From Panax quinquefolius (lineage: Eukaryota > Streptophyta > Magnoliopsida > Apiales > Araliaceae), in assembly GCA_020205615.1 (NCBI GenBank), contig CM035152.1, forward strand, positions 115,034,950 through 115,098,949: a stretch of 64,000 nucleotides of DNA. The letters are read 5' to 3'. Shown in pieces: positions 1 through 11,492 of this stretch. Every line of letters starts with the position of its first letter. Positions within the stretch are counted from its first letter, which is position 1. The position numbers and the translations under genes were made by a program. Under the pieces are notes generated by a model that was not told the origin of the DNA, searched no databases, and saw only the letters and a list, made by a program, of their open reading frames with translations.

Positions 1-45
1 TTGGCGACGGCATAGCCCATCATCAATGACCTATTTTTTGTAGTT
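1..45. mobile_element. Tip of a CACTA-like transposon (partial, window edge)
   Basis: The first 45 bases hold a GCGACGG motif, CAATGACC and then TTTTTTGTAGT. The right end of the full CACTA element in this window (45661-45690) has the same layout: CGTCGGCAATGA and then TTTTTTTGTAGTG. The last base of the expected CACTA terminus is changed (GTAGTT, not GTAGTG). I infer the outermost end of another CACTA element whose body lies left of the window. No target duplication can be tested because the other end is missing. Confidence 0.45.
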
Positions 46-459
46 GATATAATGAATTAGTTAATTAGGGTGTTCATCTTAATTTTATCATCTATGGATT
101 TGAGTTGATTTGAGTATGATGCATTAGGAGATGGTCATATTTATTTATGTGTTCTTGATTAACAATTCAGAATAGTGAGCATAATTAATAAGAAGTCTAT
201 TAATTTAAGTGAAACAATAAGTGAAGTTGTGATCTTAATTCTCCATAATCTGAATTTAAACTAGTGGTATTTTGTATTAGTTTTATTAATTATTTGAATT
301 CAAAAATCTTAAATCATTTGTTTAAACAAAATTGATTTAGTTAAAGGTTTGTACTTGATAATTTTTATTAAATAATTTCTCGTGGAAACGATACTCTACT
401 TTCACTTTATTACTTGTTGACCGTGTATACTTACACATATTCATTGAAATCGATCAACA
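46..459 (+). mobile_element. 3' end of an Athila-like LTR (fragment)
   Basis: The last 100 bases (CGTGGAAACGATACTCTACTT, TTATTACTTGTTGACCGTG, ending in ATCGATCAACA) match, in reverse orientation, the start of the Athila-like LTR at 54632 (ACGTGGTCAACAAGTAATAA, AGTAGAGTATCGTTCCCA). The fragment is therefore the plus-orientation 3' end of a related LTR, ending in CA near 459. Its 5' part is missing. No ORF of interest is present. Confidence 0.6.
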
Positions 460-967
460 GTAGGATTGCAGAAAAAAGATCAAAGCATACAATCTAATTG
501 AACTTACAACGGAAGCATGCAAAGTAGCAATTTAAATTTTTTAGCAATCCCAATGTATGACCTTATGTAATATCATTAATTGAGGAAGGGTAAAGATATA
601 CCTTTGAAGTGTGTCAACCTTTGATGAAGATTTCAAATTCCAATCTTTTCTCCTTTGCGATCTCTCCAATCCTTGGATCACACGTTCGTCACAAAGTGTA
701 TGCAACACCCAAGAGGTATCCACCAAGAGGAACATATTGAAGATGTGATTTTAGATTCTAATAGATCTTGGGTGGCTAACCCTAATTCTCTCTATCATAA
801 TTCCTTAGGATTTTGAGAATGCTTGCAAGAGATATGCAAGTTGCAAAATTGCATTAGTCTATCCTACAATAAGACTCTTATTTATAGACTAACCCTAATT
901 CCTTAACCTTTAAGGAGTTGGGGTTTTAATTTAATTCCCAATTTAATTAGAAATAAATAAATAAAAC

Positions 968-973
968 AACAAC

Positions 974-1043
<70 letters not shown>
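968..1043. repeat. (AAT)n microsatellite
   Basis: A nearly perfect AAT/ATA trinucleotide run of about 75 bases inside the copia-3 LTR. Confidence 0.95.
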
Positions 1044-1044
<1 letters not shown>

Positions 1045-1144
1045 GACTCCTCTTATTTATTTATAATCTAATATTTCTCCAAATACTCAATTATAAATAT
1101 TAGTATTTCTCCAAATACCATATTATTATTATTATTTAGTTAAT

Positions 1145-1163
1145 TTAATAATAATAATAATAA

Positions 1164-1211
<48 letters not shown>
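1145..1211. repeat. (AAT)n microsatellite, second tract
   Basis: A second AAT run with one AAATAT interruption. It is separated from the first by about 100 bases that include CTCCAAATAC units, which themselves recur at 1077, 1109 and 1248. Confidence 0.95.
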
Positions 1212-2432
1212 GATGACTAATTTTATTAATTTATAATATTAGTATTTCTCCAAATACTTAATTATATATCTTAAGCTATTTAATTTATTCCACAAATAAA
1301 TTAAATACACTTAATTTATTATTATTAAGCCAATCACTTCTAAAATCATATTTCTCCCTTTTGTGGTGTGACCCTCTAGGATCAATATTAAGCCAGTAGT
1401 AGAATAAATAAATTAAAACAATTCTAATATTATTTATAATAAATTAAACTCCTTTAATTCAAATATAAATAAATAATATTTATTATACATCATGAGTGAC
1501 ATCTTATAAATAATGTATCATGACTATGCGGATAATATGAATTCAACGTAAATCAAAAGAATACAAAGAACCTTTTCCGTGAATAGTTACCATACAATTC
1601 AATCTTTTTACCATACAATGTCCTAATTAAACATAAAACATGGAATTACTGACAAGTCTTATTTATTTATTCATTTGCATTTCGATTCAAAATGCACAAC
1701 TCTGATGAATGTAAATTAGAAACTCCTTTCTAATTTCAATTCCACCTTGGTCAATGATTTCTGAGTTATCATTCATCGAATCGCATATGACATTCTCTAT
1801 TTTTACTGGAAGTGGTAGATCATTTGTTGATCATTCATCTACCTCCATGTATATTTTATTATACCCGAACATACCCTATAACATACTTTTAAGTATTAAG
1901 GAATATGATAAAGTATAATTCAGAATACACAAGGTACTATGATGATCTCAAGTCCAAGGATCACTTGTACAACTATCACTATAGGAACTCCTATTGTCAG
2001 GCAAGTAAAACTCTATTAGGGTTCTTTAAGCGAATCACGTTCAGTGAACTTATTCTCTAATAAGCACCTACATATTTGGTTTAGTGTCTCCACACAAATG
2101 ATTATGAGATCAATCATCCTCTTCAACAGAGCAAGAATAGTTTGTACTAATCTATCTAGAATCAGTAACCCCACATTAATGATCTATTACGATTAGGAAC
2201 ATTTTAGTTTTAGAGCTATCTTGAATTTAGATCTTATTATCATGATCAACATCATGATTCTAAAAGAATTGCTCCAATACTATGGGTTTATCACATTTAT
2301 TAATTCAACTAATTAACATGGATAAAGAATGCCTTTTGTATTATATAAATTCTTTTATTAATAAATGATCAAGATTATAAAGTAAATGCTTATCACATCC
2401 ATTGTGATTGTGAGAAAGCATATCAGTATATA

Positions 2433-2708
2433 ATCTTCCATCACCAAATGAACTTCAATGTATTTGATTCATTTTATACTTCAGGCCTTGTTTGGAAAGA
2501 GAATGAATTGTTCAAAAAGGTGGCTATCTGCCGAAAGGTACATGAAAAAAAAGAAAAGTAAGAAAATTGATTATAAAAATAAAGGTAAGAAAATATAATT
2601 TGAAAAGATGACTTTATCTGTTGTGTATATATACAAATATAGTTAAAAATAAAATTACTTATTCAAAAAGGTAACCTTTATTCTGCATATATATATATAT
2701 ATATATAT
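2433..2708. other. Unassigned AT-rich spacer ending in (AT)n
   Basis: After the polypurine-like ATCTTCCATC, the sequence contains two similar phrases (GGTAAGAAAAT and TTCAAAAAGGTRRC, each about twice) and ends in an AT dinucleotide run at about 2686-2708. I recognise no gene or element. It would be the 3' flank of Tat-2. Confidence 0.5.
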
Positions 2709-3087
2709 TGTTAACGTCAAGATTAGTCCACGCAAGTCAGTCACCATTAATGCGTCCAATCCTGTACCGAAACGAAGTTACACGAAGAAACTTGACGGTC
2801 TGAGCCGCTGGGGGATAACTCTGATTTGAGAATAATTACAAGCTGAATTAGGTTAATAGCGGAGGTATTAAGCTTTAGTGCTGGAAAAATAATGAGATAC
2901 CTGAGAATTACTGTGTCGGTTTGTATTTATAGTGATTAGAACTTGTCCTACATGCCCGTCCCGTATGAAAATAGAATTACTTAGTAGGATAGATACCTTA
3001 ACGGGATAAAATTGAATCTCCTTAAAGAAAGGAAGTCGAATTCTATCTCGACTCTTTCCTTATAAGTTAGAAATTAAGTATGGTTAG
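2709..3087 (-). mobile_element. Tat-2 3' LTR, first part (split by Tat-1)
   Basis: The segment begins TGTTAACGTCAAGATTAG, the reverse complement of a Tat-1-type LTR end (TTGGCGTTAACA at 3572). It runs to the GTTAG at 3083-3087, the left copy of the Tat-1 target duplication. It resumes at 46423 and ends at 46541 in ATGCCCCAACA, the reverse of TGTTGGGGC. The two parts add up to about 498 bp, close to the 485 bp of the Tat-1 5' LTR. A TATA-like block read on the minus strand lies near 2925-2935. Confidence 0.85.
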
Positions 3088-3572
3088 TGTTGGGGCGTAA
3101 TTATTTGGGCCCAAATTATATGGTGGGCCAAAGTCCATGTGGAGGTATTTAACCCTACGTAGGAATCTATTTGGGCTGTTGAATATTTTAAGGAATCAAA
3201 GATTCCTAATTGTATTTAATTTCCAACTCTTAAGGAAAGTGTTAGAATGTAATCCAACTTCCTTTCTTTAAGGAGTTTTTGTTCAATCCCATTAAAGAAT
3301 CATACCTAATGAGGAATCCTAATTCTATGAGGGGAAGGAAGTGTGATCATTATAAATACAAGGTTATACCCTAATCATCAGGTACACATAACATTATATT
3401 CCAACATTAGAAATTAATACCTCCATTGTTAACCTCATTCAACCTGTACTTATTTTTACATTGGAGCTATCCCCCTGTGGCCCACCATCAAGCTTTTGGT
3501 GTGACTTCATTTTTGTGCAGGATTTGACACGCTTTTATGATTGAGGCGCGTGGATGAATCTTGGCGTTAACA
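3088..3572 (+). repeat. Tat-1 5' LTR
   Basis: A 485 bp LTR running from TGTTGGGGCG to GGCGTTAACA. A TATA box (TATAAATACA) lies at 3351-3360, about two thirds along. Compared with the 3' LTR it has about 60 extra bases around 3265-3335 (AAGGAGTTTTTGTTC to AGGGGAAGG), so the 3' copy has a deletion or this copy an insertion. Confidence 0.9.
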
Positions 3573-4117
3573 TTGGCGCTATAAGGAGGATTTTCTAGTG
3601 CTACATAATTTTCAATCACAAAGGAGTTTTGGTTGGAATCATTGTGAACAGCAAGAAAATAGTTTTGGCATGTGGACAGTCCATGACTGATCCCCCCCTC
3701 ACCAACCATGGGGATCAACCAAGGACTAGTTGGGGCCGCTAGTTTCGAACGGTTAGGGTCCCATCCCAATTATGTGGCCTATCGAAGGACGGAGCTGACG
3801 GTGCTCGACGAAGGTTGTTCTCAATGAAAAGTAAGGAAACAAGATTCAGGGATCGTATCGAGGACGTTCTGTCTTGAACACGTCCCCAAGATAACGGCCG
3901 ACACAAGGGGAGGATGATCTAAGCCAAAAAGGCGTATGAGACAGATGATGCTATGAAGGCATTACTTTCTCAATGATAGGAGATTGATGAACAAATGGCG
4001 CTCTTGATAGGCGGAGAGGATGGGGCTTCCAACCTTAACCAAAGATGGGAGCGTTCTCCAGGAACCAGGACACATAGTCCGAATGATTCTTGAAAAATTG
4101 GGAGCAGGCACCGAAGT
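3573..4117 (+). pseudogene. Tat-1 leader and first part of gag
   Basis: This stretch lies between the 5' LTR and the copia-1 insertion. The leader shows no long frame. A frame opening at the ATG at 4020 (MGLPTLTKDGSVLQEPGH) runs into the copia-1 LTR. After copia-1 and its GAAGT duplication, the same type of sequence resumes at 13379; the words GGCACCGAAGT occur on both sides (4107 and 13428). I infer that 4020-4117 is the N-terminal end of the Tat-1 gag frame. Confidence 0.5.
3574..3590 (+). promoter_or_regulatory. Tat-1 primer binding site
   Basis: TGGCGCTATAAGGAGGA begins one base after the 5' LTR. It has the TGGCGC start common in plant gypsy primer sites. The exact tRNA is not clear from the sequence. 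Confidence 0.6.
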
Positions 4118-6005
4118 TGAAAGTAATATGCACACAAGCCAATCATGTTTGATGATAAAGCATATACTTTGTAACAATCTTATTCATTTATTAATAAAAA
4201 GTATTAATTTATTAAAGGCTTTTAATTATCTACATGATGCTGTTTTATAATATGTGATAAACCCATAGTTTTAAGCAATGCTTTTAGAATAATTATGATG
4301 ATCATTCTAATGAGATCTAAATTCTTAGAAAGCTTAAAACTAAAATAGTTCCCAATCATTGGATTACTAAATTGGGGATTAGTGAATCCGGATAGATTGG
4401 TACATACGTTGTTTTGCTTTCATTGGATGAGGATGATTGATCTCATGATCATTTGTGTGGAGACACTAAAGCAAGTATGTAGGTGCTTATTAGAGAATAA
4501 GTTCATCGAACGCATGGCTCGCTAAGGAATACCTAATGGAGTTTTACTTGCTGTCAATAGGAATTCTCAGTAGTGATAGTAGTACAAGTGATCCTTGGAC
4601 TTGAGATCATCATAGTATCTTGTGTATGATGAGTTATACTTTGACTTATTCCTTAAGACCCTTAGGGTATATCAAAGGGTATGCTTGGGTATAATAAGTT
4701 GTACATGGAGATAATGTATGATCAATAAAGAATCTACCACTTCTAATAAAAGAAGAGAAATGTCCTATGTGATTCGATAAATGACAACCCAAGTAGTCCT
4801 GGCCATAGGCGTAATGAAATTAGAAAGGAGTTTCTAATTTGCATTATTTGGAGTTGTGCATTTAAGGATTGAAATACATATAATTAAATAAAATAAGACT
4901 TGAAAGTAATTCCATGTCTTATATTTAATTGGGACATCAGTATGGTGGAAGGATTGAATTATACTAAGAACTATTTACTCAAAGGTTCTTTAATGATTAA
5001 TGTTGAAATCTATATTATCCGGAAAGTCGTTGATCGCTAGGATGCTTATCCCTATTATAGAATAAATATTATTTATTTAAATAAATTAATTATTTAATTT
5101 ATTTATTTAAATAAGATTAGAATTGTTCTAAATGATTTATTCACAATAGGTTTAATATGGAGAACCTAAAGGGTCACACCATAAAAGGAAGAATAATTAT
5201 TTAAGAAGTTAATGGCATAATCGTAATAATATGTTATGTATATTTAATTTAATCTATGGTGATAGAATAAATTAAATAGCTTAATATTTATTATTTAATA
5301 TTTTAGAAATATTAAATATAAATTAATAAGAGGAGTCTTATTAATATTATTACAATTATTATTATTTTAATTTCTAAAAGAGTTTAGGAATTAATTTAAT
5401 ATAAGTACTTCATTTATTCCTAATTGGATTAGGAAGGAAAATTAGTTAAAGGAGTTTAATTAATTATCCCTAATAAGATTAGGGAGCTTAATTAATTAAA
5501 AGAATTTAATTAATTAAATAAATCCCAATTCCTTAATTGTTAAGGTGGGTTGCCCACATCTATAAATAAGAGGAGTCTTATTATGGGTAGGGTGGTTGTT
5601 GACTTTTACAACTACGTAATAATTCCAATTTGTTGAGAGAGTACGCCCTTTCTATAGAGATAGAAAACTAGGGTTGAGCCAATACCCCTTCTTCTTGAAA
5701 AATTCTTTTTCCTTTGGTGGATCACCTCTAGAGGCCAAACACTTGGGTGGCTAACGTTGATCAAAGGAAGGAACCAAACCCGGTGGATTCAAGTTGAACG
5801 CTTGAAAGGATTTGGAGGTGAACTTGTACTGAGGAAGCTCGATCTTCAAGGGTATGATTTTATTCTTTATCTTTTTCGCTTAATTAATAATTGTGCATAA
5901 AGGGTGATCCGGGTATATGGTTTGTAAATTTTAAACTCGATTTATCTCGCTTTCGCACTTATTTATGCAATTTGATCAAGGTTCATGAATATTACAAACC
6001 TAATA
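4118..6005 (+). repeat. copia-1 5' LTR
   Basis: An LTR of 1888 bp with TATAAATAAG at 5561-5570. The terminal CA is mutated (CTAATA). It matches the 3' LTR over its full length; over the first 500 bases I counted about a dozen small differences. Confidence 0.93.
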
Positions 6006-6006
6006 A

Positions 6007-6019
6007 AGGGCATCGAGCC
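6007..6019 (+). promoter_or_regulatory. copia-1 primer binding site (degenerate)
   Basis: AGGGCATCGAGCC sits next to the 5' LTR. The copia-2 counterpart, read on its own strand, is TGGTATCGAGCCC. Both resemble the initiator-Met tRNA site TGGTATCAGAGCC known for many copia elements. The copia-1 copy has lost several positions. Confidence 0.7.
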
Positions 6020-6356
6020 AAACCTTTATGCTAATTATTAATTATATTAATTTGATATGTATATTGATATGTGTTTAGAACAATTTAATTGGGCATAATT
6101 TTATTATATAAAATTTAAATATAAAAAAAAAGAAAAAAAAGGAACGAACGCCTTTTTTTTTAATTTGTAATGCCTTTTTTTTTTGCTTCCTTCAATCCCA
6201 TATATCCACGTGGTTGATGGCTTCATGTTAACAGTTTTTTTTTTTTTAAAAAAAAAAGAAATGGCAGCGCACGGTTTTCATGTTAATAGGAAAAGCATTC
6301 ATGATTCTTGTTAACTTAAATACATGATTCATGTATCAGAGCTTTCTATATTCGGT

Positions 6357-6475
6357 AATATATATATAATATTCGGTAATATTCGGTTATTATATATATT
6401 ATATATATGACGGATATATATATATATATATATTATACGTTATATATATATTAATATATTATATATATATATATT
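6357..6475. repeat. AT dinucleotide-rich tract in copia-1 leader
   Basis: Interrupted (AT)n runs with three ATTCGGTAAT-like words between them. The same leader position in copia-2 (26936-27110) carries a far longer, nearly pure AT run. Confidence 0.9.
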
Positions 6476-6589
6476 AATTATTTTAATATTAAAATAAAAG
6501 GTTTATTTTAATTTTAAAATTAATTTCATGCTAACTAATTAGAGTTGGAATTGGATTCCATGATAACTAATTGGAGTTGAAATTGGATT

Positions 6590-7110
6590 TTATTTTTCCT
6601 AAAATAAAGGAGTTTATTTGTGAATAGGGAAGTAAATCCATCTTTCCTTAAATAAAGGAGTTTATTTAGAAATGAAATAAGATTTCATATTATTCAAAAT
6701 AAAGGAGTTTATTTGTGAATAGGAAAGAAAATCCGTGTTTCCTTAAATAAAGGAGTTTATTTAGATATGAAATAAGATTTCATATTATTCAAAATAAAGG
6801 AGTTTATTTGTGAATAAGAAAGTGAATCCATATTTCCTTAAATAAAGGAGTTTATTTAGATATGAAATAAGATTTCATATTATTCAAAAAATAAAGGAGT
6901 TTATTTGTGAATAGGAAAAGAATTCGTGTTTCCTTTAATAAAAGTTTTTTTATATGGAATTGGATTCCATAATTAATTAAAATAAAGGAGTTTATTTTGA
7001 TTAAAAGTTTTGATTAAAATAAAATAGTTTATTTTATTCAAAATTGGATAAATTAAAATAAAATAGTTTTATTTTGATTTAAATTTGGATTAAAATAAAG
7101 GAGTTTATTT
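6590..7110. repeat. Tandem array with hairpin core AAATAAAGGAGTTTATTT
   Basis: The core AAATAAA-GGAG-TTTATTT (7-base perfect arms, 4-base loop) and close variants occur about eleven times. Between about 6600 and 6945 the cores alternate with two spacer types (TGTGAATAGGAAAG.. and AGATATGAAATAAGATTTCA..), giving a higher-order period of about 95 bp for three to four units. After 6960 the cores recur with shorter, degenerate spacers. In copia-2 the matching leader position has a single diverged unit (near 26900), so the array grew in, or was lost from, one lineage. Confidence 0.85.
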
Positions 7111-7887
7111 TGATTCAAAATTAGATTTTATACTAATTAAATTTGCCCATTAAATGATATCAATATATATATATTAAATGTTTATTATTCATGAGATGAA
7201 TGTTATTTATTGATGCATATGATGATGTGTATGATAATAAATGGGATTGATTATGGACTATCGACCAATATGATTGGATTTTATTTTAGTTGGATGCATG
7301 AATGTATGGGTTTTATTAAATGGGGTCTCATGTACTGCCTTCTCTAATTTTTTCTTAATGTAAATTCTATCTCCTCCTATGTACTTTCCTCGATCACGAT
7401 CAAGGTTTCTATTTATTTTAAATAGTTTTGTAATAGGAATAATTAGAATTATTTTGAAGAATTGGAGATCAAGGAGCACGGAGCGTTTGAAGACTTGTTT
7501 GTAATGGAGCCCGGGTTTAAATGTAATAGTTATATTTAAATATTATTTCTTGCACCCCTAGGGTTTGACCTTTTGGTTCACTTGGTGGCTCTAGTGAACC
7601 AAACTAGAATAAAAGTCCATAATCAATCCGGGTAGAATATAGTATTCTATATGTGCATGCTTATACTATATATATTATATATTATGCAAACATGCTTCGC
7701 ATGTTAATTAATATGACGTGTATTTTATATATATATGTGCATGCGCGCTAAACAAGATGAGACAAATTAATAACAAACCCTCAAATTTTAATATTAAGTC
7801 CTAAGCGCTCAAAGATATTTGGAATATCGAACGTCGCTTTCTAGCATGATAAAATTAATAGAGTATTAAATATTTAATATGTGTTTG

Positions 7888-8182
7888 TTGTGTCACCACA
7901 AGGCAAGTATTAAGTATTTAAGATGTTAATTTATCACATTTGATGCTTATAAAGAAAATTGAACAATATTGTTTTGTTGTGTCACCACAAGGATGATATT
8001 TTTCTTTTTTGAATATATGGAGTGCTAGGTTCGGACTTAACTTGGATAATTTTGATTCTGGATGTGCCACCACTTGATCAAAATAATCTAAGAGGCAAAA
8101 GAAAAGGAGTTGCATAGTTGATGTAATTGACAAAAGTTGTCTACCTATTTATTTATATATAGTTTGTTGTGTCACCACAAGG
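7888..8182 (+). repeat. Four-unit hairpin array in copia-1 leader
   Basis: TTGTG-TCAC-CACAA-GG occurs at 7888-7903, 7977-7992 and 8167-8182. A variant, ATGTGCCACCACTTGA, occurs at 8062-8077. The three main copies can form a perfect 5 bp stem with a 4-base loop and are usually preceded by GTTTG. They lie just before the gag region and have four counterparts at the same places in copia-2. The function is unknown; an RNA role in the retrotransposon leader is possible. Confidence 0.8.
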
Positions 8183-8289
8183 CTATATACATTTGAAATG
8201 GGATCCTTATTCTCACTAGCAAATCTTTAATTAGATTTTATTTAACTATATAAGTGAGGGTAATATAGTTTGAAGAAAATAGTGGGAGA

Positions 8290-9220
8290 TACCAATTTAA
8301 AACAAGACCTAAATTATTTTGGTAATTAATAAAAGAATGTATGTTAAAATGTTGTTAATTACAAATTCATTTACGTAATTTTACAATGTCTAAAATTACT
8401 ATCATCGCGAAGCATATTAGATGCTAAATTAAACGTAATCAATTAAACGGATTGGTTAAAGAATTTGAGAATAGTTCTCATGGTCGAAAAAGTTATCTTA
8501 TGTCCTTAATACGCCTATCCTCGCAATGGTTGCGCATAATGCCTCCGAGGAAGACATTGCTACTTTTAGAAAGTGGCAAGATGATGCACATTGGCTCAAT
8601 GCATCATGTTCAGATCTACGAGTAACGAGCTTCAGCTGCCACAAGATGAAACTATGGATGCTCCTACTATATTCCCGCACATCAAGTAGTTGATGGTGAG
8701 GAAAGTAGGACCGATAGATATCGATATCTAAGGAGCTCTTCCGATCTAGAATGGCCAATGGCACTGATATAGATGCATAAAAAGTTCTTAACATAATCAA
8801 TTTGATCGATCAATTAGGACAACCGGTTTTGTCATGGATGGAGAGTTGAGCCAAGATTTGATCTTGCACTCACTCCCTGACTCCTTTCACAATTGTTGTG
8901 AATTTTCATATGAACAAGCTAGATATCGCCTTTATTGATTTGCTTAACATATTGAAAAATGTTGAGAGTCACTTTCCAACCAAGAAAGATCAAGTCTTAC
9001 CGGTAGGGGCCAAAGGATCTTCCAAAAGAAGAACGATTCAAAGAAGGTAAATAGAAAGGCATAAACAAAGGATAATAAGAACAAAATCGATACGGATAGC
9101 AAAGGAGCTTGCTTCCACCGCAATAAGCCGTGACACCGGAAAGAAATCATGAGAAACATCTTGCAGAGGTTAACCAAAGAAGCTTAGTGAAGTTTCTGTT
9201 ATAAATACAAATTTGTTCAT
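8290..9220 (+). pseudogene. copia-1 gag (decayed)
   Basis: The segment matches the copia-2 gag in order and wording. A gag-like stretch around 8480-8960 has many stops. A zinc-knuckle remnant near 9105-9160 reads like KGACFHRNKP, where a CX2CX4HX4C knuckle is expected, so the second Cys is Arg. A GTGGGAGAT word near 8283 resembles the polypurine tract at 11484. Gag would form the virus-like particle; this copy cannot encode it. Confidence 0.65.
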
Positions 9221-11480
9221 GATTTGAAATAAATTTTTCTTTAAGTCAATGTTCTACTTGGGTATTGGATACCAACTTTGGTTATCATAAATATAGATTT
9301 TTGAAAGGACCAAATAGAAGTAGAAAGCTAAACAAATATAAGTAATCCTATGTGTGGGAAATGAAGCAAAGGTTGCAACATTAGCCATAGAAACTTATAG
9401 TTTAAGATCGCTTATGGGCAAATCTATTAAGTCAATAAGTTGTTATTGTATTCCAGGTTCTCGTTGAAAACATTATTTCCATTTTATTGTTGGACAATAA
9501 AATCTTTGGTATTATAATTAAGAACAATTGTTGTTCTATTTATAATAATAATGTCTTCAGATAGAATCGAATATTACTTAATAAATTTTGTATACTGACT
9601 TACGTGAAAAATATATTTTGCAAATTGAACAAACTAGTATAAGAAAAGGAGATGATCATTCAAAGAGTTGAATGTGTGTATTTGATGAAATACAAGTGTG
9701 AATTATTTGAAAGGTTCAAAGAATTCAGAAGTGAAACAAATTGACAATGTATTAAGATTCTTTGATTAGATCAAGGAATAAATACTTGTGCAATAAGTTT
9801 CTAGATCATCTCAAATGGTTTTTCATAATGGACGCCTCCTAATACGCTAATAATTGATTGATGTATCTCGAAAGGAAAAATCGCACTTGTTGGACATGGT
9901 ACGGTCCATAATGATTTTATCGACATTCCAAAGATCCTCCTGGGGTTATGTCCTAGAAATGGTCGTGATATTCACGTAAAATGGTAACCTCAAAATCCGC
10001 CCCAAGACTTCATAAAAGTTATGGACAGGAGGATACCTAATCTTAAGTATGTTAAGTTAAGGGGTTGTCCAACTTATGTGAAAATGTTTCAAAGGATAAG
10101 CTTGGGACAAGATTTGACAAGTACAATTTGTGGGACATCCTAAAGTAAGTTTAGGTATATGTTCTATAATCCTACTTAGCAAAAGGTGTTTGTTATGAAA
10201 CACGCCTTCTAAGATAAAGGTGTTTATCATCAAGGGGCTAGTGGAGGATAATAGATCTTTGAAGAGTTCAAGAACCACAAAACACTATAAATCAAATAAG
10301 AGGAACCTCGTAGATGTAATTCTATTATACCACAAACCAATCGTAATTCGAATAGTACCAAGATACCTAGGAGGAATGGATTCATCATAGATGATGATGA
10401 TGAGGTACACATCATATAAGATGATGATCCAGAGTTACATACGATGAGGTAAGTGTTGTGACACTCAGAGAAATGGATGAAGCAAGTTTTCAAATATGGA
10501 ACATCTGCTTTTGATGAGGAAATCAAAAGAGTTTGATTTTATCAAAATAAGAATGAACCTAGTGTGTACAAAAGGGTCATGGGAGCGCCGTGACATTCCT
10601 AATATTATATGTTGATATACTACGGATAAGGAATGACATACCAATGCTACAATCAAGAAAGATAAAGTTGTCTAAACATTCCTCCATGAATGATTTGGAA
10701 GAGTATCTTAATTGGGGATATAAATCTATATAGATAGATTTAAGAGGATGCTCGACTTAACCCAAGGAACGATATTCATTTGATGCTAAAGTCTTTTAGC
10801 ATGGCAAAATCCATGGGATGTCTCATGTTGATGAGCCCTTGGAGTGTATCTCTTCTAATAGTCCCCACAGACTCCTGAAAAGAGAGGTCGCATGAGTGAC
10901 AATCATGTATGCAATGAAATATATGAGACCTGATGTCGATCACCATATCCCGGAGAAGTTCACTATGAGTCGCTGAAAACATCTTAAAGTGCTTAACCCA
11001 AGCACTAAGGATGTGATCATATTCATGGTGGGTCTAAATTAAAACTAGAGGGCTTAATGCACTCAAGTTTTTCGTATGTGCACCAAGATGACGTAAAAAT
11101 CCACTTTTTAAGGTAAAGCGTTATCTTGAACAAAGGGTGCAAAGTTGAATTGAAAGGTTCCAAACAAAGAAAGAGTTGCCGGTTTAGCGATAAAGACAAA
11201 GTATATAGCTATAAATGAAGTCGCAAGTTGATTGTTTGGATTAAAAGTTCATTACGTAACTAGGAATAGTTCCTAAGTCTCATCTTGGATCTAAACATGT
11301 GTTGTCATGGGCACTTTCATTTGATTATTAGAATCATTGAAAGATGGGAAATCACTATGTAGATAGTGGACTCTCATGAACAACATTACATATCCATTAA
11401 CTAAAGCTTATCCAACAATGCAGGATAATCGCCACTTAGAGAAGAAGAGTATGAGATACCATGACGATCGGGCTTTAGTG
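9221..11480 (+). pseudogene. copia-1 pol remnant (protease to RNase H)
   Basis: Pieces can be followed in order. They are a protease region near 9250, the GAG-pre-integrase region near 9540-9680, integrase fragments to about 10000, RT fragments at 10020-10640 and RNase H words near 11140-11230 (ERVAGLAIKTKYIAINEVAS-like, cf. the usual T-AEY-A motif). It is about 0.8 kb shorter than the copia-2 counterpart and has stops and frameshifts throughout. No catalytic set is intact. The polypurine tract CAAGTGGGAGAT (11481-11492) follows. Confidence 0.7.
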
Positions 11481-11492
11481 CAAGTGGGAGAT

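Larger units (their letters stand above)
460..2432 (-). mobile_element. Diverged Ty1/copia LTR, minus orientation (copia-3)
   Basis: The segment is colinear with the minus-strand LTRs of copia-2. Shared blocks include TAGGATTGCAG near the left edge, the GGTGTGACCCTCTAGGATC block near 1365 (GGTGTGACCCTTTAGGTTC in copia-2), and the TTATTAATAAATGATCAAGATTA block near its right end. It is followed by ATCTTCCATC, which resembles the reversed polypurine tract ATCTCCCAC of copia-2. I read it as the 3' LTR of a minus-strand copia relative whose body is lost. It has expanded AAT microsatellites and no coding content. Boundaries are approximate to about 10 bases. Confidence 0.65.

Noticed and set aside
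2433..2708. A MITE or hAT-like element starting at AGGCCTTGTTTGG
   Set aside because: No terminal inverted repeat or target duplication was found around it.
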